This document shows, in pieces, positions 15,608 through 21,872 of a stretch of DNA of 34,788 nt. Both the position numbers and the translations under genes were made by a program. The notes under the pieces were generated by a model that was not told the DNA's origin, searched no databases, and saw nothing but the letters and a program-made list of their open reading frames with translations. Position 1 is the first letter of the stretch. Each line of letters starts with the position of its first letter. The DNA comes from an uncultured Clostridia bacterium (GTDB lineage Bacteria; Bacillota; Clostridia; Lachnospirales; CAG-274). The stretch is taken from assembly GCA_947631975.1 (NCBI GenBank), contig CANRNM010000006.1:1-34788 (forward strand), in the 5' to 3' direction.

Positions 15608-15895
15608 TTAGAATATTGCATATATGATAGATATAAGCACCGTTTCGACAACAGCTATGAGAAAATAAGCTATAACGGGCGAAAAATCTATCATCATGCC
15701 CCCGCCGAGAGGCGACCTGTCTATAATTCTTCTTATAGGTGCCATTATAGGCTCGGTGAGCGAATATATTATGTTGTAGAAAAAATTATTCCTGTTTATA
15801 GGCAGCCATGAAAGTATGCACCTTATAAGAATGGCAAACTCAAGAATATTGAAAAATATCCTTATGGCGGTTATCAATATAGCCTGAATAGTCAT
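15608..15895 (-). CDS. yggT: YggT family membrane protein
   Basis: The 95 aa protein is hydrophobic with two membrane segments and the family signature ILSWLPINRNNFFYNIIYSLTEPIM followed by PIRRIID. YggT/YlmG proteins are found in division clusters of many bacteria and affect membrane or septum organisation. The ORF track start (15910) makes the SD part of the coding region; ATG 15895, 4 bases after GAGAGG, is preferred and gives MTIQAILI. It sits between sepF and ylmH as in Bacillus. Confidence 0.9.
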   Translation of the reverse strand: MTIQAILITAIRIFFNILEFAILIRCILSWLPINRNNFFYNIIYSLTEPIMAPIRRIIDRSPLGGGMMIDFSPVIAYFLIAVVETVLISIIYAIF

Positions 15896-15916
15896 ACGAC
15901 CTCTCCCCATTAAAAA

Positions 15917-16471
15917 TTAATAGCGTCTGTTGAACACAGAGTTGGGAAGCTTTATACCGCTTGCCGCAAGCTCTTCTTTAAATTCGCCCGTTATGGCAAC
16001 ATCGTAAGGTCCTATTATGTATATCCTGCTGGATATCTGCTTTATGGAACCTCCGAGCGCGTAGCACGAGCCGCTTAAAAAGTCGGTTATCCTCTGGGCA
16101 ATATCCCTGTCCATATTTTCAAGATTTACTATGACTGTCTTTTTGTTCCTGAGCTCAATGGTTATCTCGCTTGCAGCCTCTATGGACTGAGGAGTTGCGA
16201 CAACAACGCTCATCTTGACCTTGGCGTTTATGTCTATGACATTGCCTCTTGAAGACGAGAACGAACTTCTTGAAGGAGCTTCTTCCTCCTGCTCGTCGGC
16301 GTTGTTCCTTCTGAAGCTGTGAATGAAGTCAAAGCGGGGTCTTGAGCTTCTGCCCTCGTCATAGTCGTCATACTCATCCTCATAGTACTCGTCATATTCT
16401 TCATCATAGTCGTCGTACTCGTCGGGAGCACCCATTATCATTGTCTTTAACTTGTTGAAAAACTCTGCCAT
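15917..16471 (-). CDS. sepF: Cell division protein SepF
   Basis: SepF polymerises into rings and anchors FtsZ to the membrane. The 184 aa protein begins with the membrane-binding amphipathic helix MAEFFNKLKTMIMG, followed by a very acidic tyrosine/aspartate linker (DEYDDYDEEYDEYYEDEYDD), a serine/arginine stretch, and the conserved C-terminal SepF core with VVVATPQSIEAA, VIVNLENMDRDIAQRITDFLSG and ISSRIYIIGP. The acidic tyrosine-rich linker is longer and more repetitive than in Bacillus. ATG follows AGGAGG. Confidence 0.94.
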   Translation of the reverse strand: MAEFFNKLKTMIMGAPDEYDDYDEEYDEYYEDEYDDYDEGRSSRPRFDFIHSFRRNNADEQEEEAPSRSSFSSSRGNVIDINAKVKMSVVVATPQSIEAASEITIELRNKKTVIVNLENMDRDIAQRITDFLSGSCYALGGSIKQISSRIYIIGPYDVAITGEFKEELAASGIKLPNSVFNRRY

Positions 16472-16525
16472 TTTAGTATTTCCTCCTGTTTTTGTATTTA
16501 TGAGCGACAGTATAAATTTTGTTAT

Positions 16526-17218
16526 TTATACGCTGTAATCCCTTGCGCCGAATATGCCTGTGCCTATTCTCACAATGTTTGCTCCTTCCTCTACGGCCAC
16601 CTCGTAGTCGTTGGTCATACCCATGGAAAGATACCTCATATCTATATTATTATAGTTTTTGTCCCTTATGTCAACAAATAATTTTCTCATTCGAGCAAAA
16701 TGCCCGCGGTTTTCCTCGCTGTCCTCCACAAAGGGCGCCACCGTCATAAGTCCGCAGACCCTTATATTGTCAAGCCTGCTTACCTCAAGAGCAAGCTCCT
16801 CCGCCTTTTCGGGCGCAATGCCGTGCTTGCTTTCCTCGCCCGCTATATTTATTTCTATGAGAACATCCATGGTGATGCCCGCCGCCTTAGCCCGCTTTGA
16901 GATTTCCTCCGCAAGCTTAAGGCTGTCGAGGGAATGGATGAGGCAAACCTTGTCGATTATATATTTGACCTTGTTGGTCTGAAGATGACCTATCTGATGC
17001 CACTTTACATTCTCTATCTCATAGTATTTCCTGTTTATCTCCTGCGGCTTATTCTCGCCGAACTCCGAAAGTCCCGCCGAGAGCGCCTCGTTCATGCGGG
17101 GAATGTCCACAGTCTTGCTCACCGCAAGAAGCAGTATATCCTCTCTTTTTCTGCCGCTCTTTTCGGCGGCTGCGGATATGCGCTTATTTACGGCGTCTAT
17201 ATTTTCTTTTATACTCAT
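16526..17218 (-). CDS. YggS/YlmE family PLP-binding protein (PLP homeostasis)
   Basis: The 230 aa protein has the alanine racemase-like fold of the PLPBP family. The PLP lysine is in LLAVSKTVD near residue 34; FGENKPQEINRKY, WHQIGHLQTNKVKYI, GLMTVAP and LSMGMTNDYEVAVEEGANIVRIGTGIFG are all conserved. The family buffers pyridoxal phosphate. Its position upstream of sepF corresponds to ylmE in the Bacillus ylm cluster. ATG is preceded by AGAGGT. Confidence 0.94.
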   Translation of the reverse strand: MSIKENIDAVNKRISAAAEKSGRKREDILLLAVSKTVDIPRMNEALSAGLSEFGENKPQEINRKYYEIENVKWHQIGHLQTNKVKYIIDKVCLIHSLDSLKLAEEISKRAKAAGITMDVLIEINIAGEESKHGIAPEKAEELALEVSRLDNIRVCGLMTVAPFVEDSEENRGHFARMRKLFVDIRDKNYNNIDMRYLSMGMTNDYEVAVEEGANIVRIGTGIFGARDYSV

Positions 17219-17231
17219 ATTGCATTACCTC

Positions 17232-19022
17232 TTATTCATATACCATTTCCTGCTTGCTCACATTGCTGGGATCCGTCATTATCCTGTCGTAGATATATAT
17301 ATTGGTGTTATAGCCGGGGTCGAGTATCGTGTGAGTGCTGTTTGAGACCGAATTTGTGAGATTTATGGTCCTGAACTCGGCAATACCCGTATTTACAACA
17401 TATATGCCCTTGGTATTGAGCACATCGGATATGACAAAGGTGTCCTCGCCGTCGGGTATGCGTATGGTGTCGCCGACATTTATAACGCCCATCTGGACGG
17501 GAGTGTAGCAATAATTGCCGTCATCGGGGTCGTTGCCCGATATGCTCACGGCAACCTTTGAAGTGCCGTTTTCCGTAACCTTGAGCACATTTCCGTCGGA
17601 GTCCACATAGCTTACGGGTATCTTCATGAGCGTTTCCTCAACTATGGCGTTATTGGGTATCTTAAAGCCCGTGCCGGTGCTCTCGGTCTCTATTATGACA
17701 TTTCTCATATTCATAAAGTCCGCCATATCCCTTGTGAGCCTTAAAATAACGAAGCTTTCGCCCTTGCCTAAGTCCTTTATGTCGTATACCACAGCATCAA
17801 GCTTATGCTTCTTGCCCTCGTTGTCCTTTACATAGACTGTAACGGGATCGTCCTTTTCCCACTCGTCCATATAGTCGTTGGGAATATACGAAACTATATA
17901 CCATATGTTGGAGTCCACAAGCTTGAACGCGGGGTCTCCCGCCTTGACATTGCTTCTGAAGCTGCTCTGCGCCCTTATGGTGTCGTCCATTCTGTTCTTG
18001 GGTATCTCTGCCATATTATCGGGCGTGAACTCGTCTTCCATGCCGTCGATATAATATGAAACTATACCGCTCTGTTCCGCCGTGAGATTGCTTATGTTCT
18101 CGTTGAGCTTGCTTTCCTGCTCCTTTTTCTGCGATACAAGGTCGCTTATGGCGCTGCTGTCCTCCGTGAGGAGGTATTGATTCCTTGTGTCGAGCTGTTT
18201 TGAAACAGTGTTTTCAAGCTCATATATATTGCCCAGCTTCATGTAGGCGTAGTCCATGGCATTTTCGTCAATGGTATTTTTTATCTGCGCGTTATATTTC
18301 TTTATGTCCTCGGAATATACGGAAATATCCTTTCTCTCGGACTGTATTTTCATTATCTGTTCGTTTATGCTGTCAAGGCTCGACTGCATCTGCTCTACGA
18401 CAGCCTTATCCTTTATGCTGCATACGACCGTACCTTTTTTGACCTTTTCGCCGTCCGCCGCATCATAGGATATGACTCCGCCCTTGTCCGCCTTATAAAC
18501 CTTCTCGCTCCTGACTATAACGGCATTTGCGGACTTGGGCGTGTCCACGGTGCCGTATGAAAGCACATCGAAGCTTACTGCCTTCTTGGAGAAGAAATTT
18601 ATTGGCTGAGCTATTATATATATAAAGAACACCGCAAAAATAAACATTATTATGGGCTGTATCGCCTTGTTGCGCTTTTTTGAAACGGTCTCGTTGGATA
18701 TAATCCTGGCGTCGCTTTTTTTGCCTCCCTTTACAAGGGAGAAAAGATTGCCCACAGCTCTGCCCGCAGAGGGCACAAGTCCGCTCCTGCGTTTTTTAGA
18801 GCCGTTTTTTTTGGCTCCGCCCGTTCTTTCGTCGGCGCGGTCTGTATTGCCGTAGCCGTTGCGTTCGTTAAAATATCTGAATGAGCTCTCCTGCGAAATG
18901 CTCCGTCTGTCCTCCCTCTTGGGAAGGTCGGGGAGAGTTCTTCTCCTGTTCTGCGGGGTAGTATTTTTTGTTTTAAAGGAGCTTATAGTGTTGTTCTTTC
19001 TGCCCTTATCGTTTTTCGGCAC
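17232..19022 (-). CDS. HlyD/MFP-like membrane adaptor protein heading the division operon
   Basis: The 596 aa protein has a basic, low-complexity cytoplasmic N-terminus of about 115 residues (KGRKNNTISS, RRRTLPDLPKREDRRS), one membrane helix (PIIMFIFAVFFIYIIAQPI), then a biotinyl/lipoyl-like half motif (VYKADKGGVISYDAADGEKVKKG), a coiled-coil hairpin (residues about 250-340) and a beta-rich C-terminus. This is the layout of HlyD-type periplasmic adaptors, but no transporter partner is nearby. The ORF track starts at 19211; GTG at 19022 lies 8 bases after GGGAGG and gives VPKNDKGRK, so I prefer it. It is the first gene of the ylmE-sepF operon. Its real role, perhaps at the septum or envelope, is unknown. 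Confidence 0.82.
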   Translation of the reverse strand: MPKNDKGRKNNTISSFKTKNTTPQNRRRTLPDLPKREDRRSISQESSFRYFNERNGYGNTDRADERTGGAKKNGSKKRRSGLVPSAGRAVGNLFSLVKGGKKSDARIISNETVSKKRNKAIQPIIMFIFAVFFIYIIAQPINFFSKKAVSFDVLSYGTVDTPKSANAVIVRSEKVYKADKGGVISYDAADGEKVKKGTVVCSIKDKAVVEQMQSSLDSINEQIMKIQSERKDISVYSEDIKKYNAQIKNTIDENAMDYAYMKLGNIYELENTVSKQLDTRNQYLLTEDSSAISDLVSQKKEQESKLNENISNLTAEQSGIVSYYIDGMEDEFTPDNMAEIPKNRMDDTIRAQSSFRSNVKAGDPAFKLVDSNIWYIVSYIPNDYMDEWEKDDPVTVYVKDNEGKKHKLDAVVYDIKDLGKGESFVILRLTRDMADFMNMRNVIIETESTGTGFKIPNNAIVEETLMKIPVSYVDSDGNVLKVTENGTSKVAVSISGNDPDDGNYCYTPVQMGVINVGDTIRIPDGEDTFVISDVLNTKGIYVVNTGIAEFRTINLTNSVSNSTHTILDPGYNTNIYIYDRIMTDPSNVSKQEMVYE

Positions 19023-19052
19023 AGCTTTTACCTCCCTTAAACTTGATAACGG

Positions 19053-19082
19053 GTCATAATTTACGGCTTGGTTTAATATAAT
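19053..19082 (+). promoter_or_regulatory. Possible sigma-E-like sporulation promoter for ylbJ
   Basis: GTCATAAT (19053-19060) and AATATAAT (19075-19082), 14 bases apart, resemble the sigma-E consensus boxes (about ATA-rich -35 and CATACAAT-like -10, 6 of 8 matches in the latter). ylbJ is a mother-cell sporulation gene in Bacillus. The region is AT-rich, so chance is a real alternative. Confidence 0.35.
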
Positions 19083-19113
19083 ATCAGCATAGAGCCGACG
19101 GGGGACGCAAGCC

Positions 19114-20040
19114 ATAAAAAAGACTATATCTACATATATTATAACAATATTTGCTGTAATTTTCAATCTAATTATACTGTTTTTTCCCAAAGAAATTATG
19201 CTCGCGGTCAAAAAAGGGCTTTTGCTTTGGTCGGGCTATGCGCTTCCTGCCCTTCTGCCCTTTATGATAGGAATAAATCTGCTTAAGGCTACGCCCTTTC
19301 CCATACTGCTTTCAAGGCTTTTAAAGCCCGTGGGCAAAAGGCTGGGACTGGGAAGCTACGGAATGTTTGCCGTGGTATGCGGTTTTCTCTCGGGCTATCC
19401 CATGGGCGCAAAGCTTGTGAGCGAGCTCTATAACGAAGGACGGCTCACAAAAAATGAAGCTCAATATCTGCTTTCATTCACAAACAACTCGGGGCCTCTT
19501 TTTATAATAGGCACAATAGGCGCGGGACTTCTGGAAAGCAGAAAATGCGGGTATTTTCTTCTTGCGGTGCATATTTTATCCGCTCTTGCAATAGGGCTTG
19601 CGCTCCCAAAGCCAAAAGCCCGAAGCATGCCCGTAAAGGCAAAATACGCGGAAAACGCGGGAGCGGAGCTTAAAAATGCCATATATAACGGCATAGAAGC
19701 CATAGTGCTTGTGGGCGGATACATAATATTCTTTTCGGTGATATGCTCGGTATTTGAAAGCCTGCTTAAAAGATACAATATAAACAATTTACTGCGCTGC
19801 GTGCTTTACGGCATGCTGGAGATAACAAACGGCTGCAGCGTCATAAAAGACACGGGCTGTATGTCGCTTGCGGTAATAAGCCTTATAACAGGCTTCGGCG
19901 GGCTTTCGATACACTCGCAGAGCATAGGCTATATATCGGGGACAGACCTTTCGGCAGCAAAATATATGCTCTCAAAAGCCGCGCAGGGATGCGTTGCCTT
20001 CGCCTTATCCCTGGCTTTTTATCCCCTTGTATTTTGCTGA
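19114..20040 (+). CDS. ylbJ: Sporulation integral membrane protein YlbJ, non-standard start likely
   Basis: The ORF track begins at ATG 19198 (280 aa), but the frame is open upstream to a stop at 19090-19092 and encodes KKTISTYIITIFAVIFNLII then LFFPKEIMLAVKKG. An N-terminal membrane helix followed by an FP motif is what YlbJ proteins have. No ATG, GTG or TTG is available; an ATA at 19114 sits 8 bases after GGGGGA and would give a 308 aa protein starting (M)KKTIS. The rest has the Gate/nucleoside-recognition-like repeats (LPALLPFMIG, CGFLSGYPMGAKLVSELY, FTNNSGPLFIIGTIG, GYIIFFSVICSVF). In Bacillus ylbJ adjoins coaD, as here, and is needed for efficient sporulation. Start at 19114 is inferred. 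Confidence 0.85.
   Translation: MKKTISTYIITIFAVIFNLIILFFPKEIMLAVKKGLLLWSGYALPALLPFMIGINLLKATPFPILLSRLLKPVGKRLGLGSYGMFAVVCGFLSGYPMGAKLVSELYNEGRLTKNEAQYLLSFTNNSGPLFIIGTIGAGLLESRKCGYFLLAVHILSALAIGLALPKPKARSMPVKAKYAENAGAELKNAIYNGIEAIVLVGGYIIFFSVICSVFESLLKRYNINNLLRCVLYGMLEITNGCSVIKDTGCMSLAVISLITGFGGLSIHSQSIGYISGTDLSAAKYMLSKAAQGCVAFALSLAFYPLVFC
19138..19166 (-). promoter_or_regulatory. Promoter for the HlyD-like/sepF/divIVA/aroB operon
   Basis: On the minus strand TTGAAA (19166-19161) and TATAAT (19143-19138) are separated by exactly 17 bases, with TG one base upstream of the -10. Transcription would start near 19131, leaving a leader of about 110 bases before the GTG start. The promoter lies inside the upstream coding part of ylbJ on the other strand. 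Confidence 0.75.
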
Positions 20041-20065
20041 AAGCACATATGTATAAATACACAAC

Positions 20066-20090
20066 AAGGGTGTCGAACATCGGCACCCTT
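20066..20090. terminator. Hairpin between convergent ylbJ and coiled-coil gene
   Basis: AAGGGTGTCGA and TCGGCACCCTT form an 11-bp stem with one G-T pair and a 3-base loop. The T tracts on either side are poor, but the position between two convergent genes fits a shared terminator. Confidence 0.6.
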
Positions 20091-20108
20091 AAAGCTTTAT
20101 GGTTTTGT

Positions 20109-20654
20109 TCAGTTTTCTCCGCCCTCATAGGGAAGCGCAGGAACCTGCGCCGCAAGGTCTCTGAGAGCCTCTCTTTCGCTGAAAATAGCATCGGTCTCAT
20201 CCGAAAGGAAGTTGAGAACATTTGTAGTGCGCTTGCTGAAGTTTTCAAGCACTGCCTTTATCTGGCTTTCGGTGTTTTCAAGCATCTTGTCGGCATATTC
20301 TATTGCGCCGAGACGCATATCCTCAGCCCTGTTTCTGGCATCGTTTATAATAGCCTCCGCTTCTTCCTGAGCCCTTCTTGTTATTTCATGCTCCTGGGTC
20401 ATCTTTTCAGCCGTTTCGTTGGCTGTGTTTATAAGTCCCTGAGCGCTGACATGAGCGTTTTCTATAATGGATTCGCTGTTGTGGACTATTCTCTGAGCCT
20501 GCTTTATCTCCTGAGGGAGAGCAAGGCGTATTTCCTCTATTATGCTGAATATTTCTTCCTTAGAAACTCTTACATTTGACGATAAAGGCACCTGCTTTGC
20601 CTTCTCCATCATATCCTCGAGATTATCCAAAAGAGTGTAAACCGATTTTTCCAT
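20109..20654 (-). CDS. Coiled-coil protein, DivIVA/ATP-synthase-subunit-like
   Basis: The 181 aa protein is almost wholly helical. After an N-terminal segment (VYTLLDNLEDMMEKAKQVP) it has a short linker, then a long helix rich in Ala/Glu with repeats such as ANETAEKMTQEH, RAQEEAEAIINDARNRAEDM and AIEYADKMLENTESQI. Similar proteins next to coaD in Clostridia are annotated only as ATPase or V-type ATPase subunit-like because of the coiled coil; there is no nucleotide-binding motif. It resembles DivIVA tails but lacks the DivIVA N-terminal domain. It starts 3 bases before the coaD stop region behind AGGAGG and is the last gene of the rsmD-coaD group. Confidence 0.8.
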   Translation of the reverse strand: MEKSVYTLLDNLEDMMEKAKQVPLSSNVRVSKEEIFSIIEEIRLALPQEIKQAQRIVHNSESIIENAHVSAQGLINTANETAEKMTQEHEITRRAQEEAEAIINDARNRAEDMRLGAIEYADKMLENTESQIKAVLENFSKRTTNVLNFLSDETDAIFSEREALRDLAAQVPALPYEGGEN

Positions 20655-20656
20655 TT

Positions 20657-21166
20657 TTAAATTCCTCCTGATTTCTGCATACCTTGGGTCTTAACGACCT
20701 TTTTATATATTTCGTCTTTTATAATACGGGGAACCATATTGTCTATGTTTCCGCCGAATAATGCAATTTCTTTTACCTGACTGGAACTGAAGAACAGGTA
20801 TTGAGTATCCGCCGATATAAACAGCGTTTCTATATCACTGTCAAGCGAACGATTTGTAAGTGCCATTTGAAATTCATAGGAAAAATCCGTAACTCCTCTT
20901 AAGCCCCTTACCACTATATTTGAACCGACGCTTTTTGCAAAGTCTACAAGCAGTCCCGAAAAGGACCTGACCTCTATATCCGGCTTATCCTTTAATATAA
21001 GCTCCAGATGCTTGACTCTTTCCTCCACCGTGAACATGGGCATTTTGGACGGATTGTCAAGCACGGCGACTATGAGCTTGTCGCAGAGCTTGGACGCCCT
21101 TTCTATAATGTCCAGATGTCCGTTGGTAACGGGATCAAAGCTGCCGGGATAAACAGCAATATGCAT
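20657..21166 (-). CDS. coaD: Pantetheine-phosphate adenylyltransferase
   Basis: CoaD makes dephospho-CoA from 4'-phosphopantetheine and ATP, the penultimate CoA step. The 169 aa protein has the nucleotidyltransferase motif PGSFDPVTNGHLDII near residues 8-22, VRGLRGVTDFSYEFQMA, and the C-terminal FFSSSQVKEIALFGG (ISSS-type) motif. ATG follows GGAGGAGTACA. It lies 24 bases after rsmD, the usual rsmD-coaD pair. Confidence 0.96.
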   Translation of the reverse strand: MHIAVYPGSFDPVTNGHLDIIERASKLCDKLIVAVLDNPSKMPMFTVEERVKHLELILKDKPDIEVRSFSGLLVDFAKSVGSNIVVRGLRGVTDFSYEFQMALTNRSLDSDIETLFISADTQYLFFSSSQVKEIALFGGNIDNMVPRIIKDEIYKKVVKTQGMQKSGGI

Positions 21167-21190
21167 TGTACTCCTCCATCTGCTTTATCG

Positions 21191-21742
21191 TTATTCTTTC
21201 CAAGAAAAGAAAACCATTTTTGTTGTTTTGTAATCCTTTATTCTTTTTAGCTCCAGACCCTCGGGCGACGGTATTTCCTCCCCGGAGGATATTTCCGCGA
21301 CTATATAGCCGTCGGGAGCCAATATTTTTGCCTCCGCTATATATGTAAGCGTTTGCTGTGTGTAGCCCTTTCCGTAGGGCGCATCCATAAAAATTATGTC
21401 AAATGAAGCCCTGTCTCTTGAAAGCCTCATGACCGCCGCGCGCACGTCGCAGCCCAGCACCTCGGCATTGTTGTCGAGCTTCACCGCCCTTATGTTGTCC
21501 TTTATGACGGAAAGGCTGTTTTTGTCGCTGTCCACAAACACCGCTTTTTCGGCGCCTCTTGAAAGCGCCTCTATGCCTATGGCTCCGCTTCCGCTGAAAA
21601 GGTCGAGAAAACGGCAGCCGTAAATATCGGGAGCGAGTATGTTGAATAACGACTCTTTTATTCTATCCGTTGTGGGGCGTGTTGTCAAGCCCTTAGGCGC
21701 TTTTAGCTTATGACCTCTTGCGCAGCCGGATATAACTCTCAT
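21191..21742 (-). CDS. rsmD: 16S rRNA (guanine(966)-N(2))-methyltransferase
   Basis: RsmD methylates G966 of 16S rRNA. The 183 aa protein starts MRVISGCARGHKL, has the RPTTDRIKESLFNIL segment, SAM-binding FLDLFSGSGAIGIEALSRGA, and the catalytic motif in FMDAPYGKG. That motif is DAPY instead of the more usual DPPY or NPPY. The ORF track uses a GTG four codons upstream that overlaps the SD GTGAGG; ATG at 21742 with 6-base spacing is better. It has its own promoter and is upstream of coaD. Confidence 0.93.
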   Translation of the reverse strand: MRVISGCARGHKLKAPKGLTTRPTTDRIKESLFNILAPDIYGCRFLDLFSGSGAIGIEALSRGAEKAVFVDSDKNSLSVIKDNIRAVKLDNNAEVLGCDVRAAVMRLSRDRASFDIIFMDAPYGKGYTQQTLTYIAEAKILAPDGYIVAEISSGEEIPSPEGLELKRIKDYKTTKMVFFSWKE

Positions 21743-21831
21743 ATATTTCCTCACCTTTATTTTGAAATTAAGGGCGTTTTATGTATGAGGTAAAATCCCT
21801 CATTCTGCCAAACCGTCTTTACACATATACT

Positions 21832-21860
21832 ATTTTAACAGAAAAAAACGATTAAGTAAA
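21832..21860 (-). promoter_or_regulatory. Promoter for rsmD-coaD
   Basis: On the minus strand TTTACT (21860-21855) and TAAAAT (21837-21832) have exact 17-base spacing. It lies in the AT-rich gap between recG and rsmD, giving a leader of about 85 bases that contains a small hairpin (TGAGG/CCTCA near 21786-21802). Confidence 0.65.
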
Positions 21861-21872
21861 CACTTTATTTCA

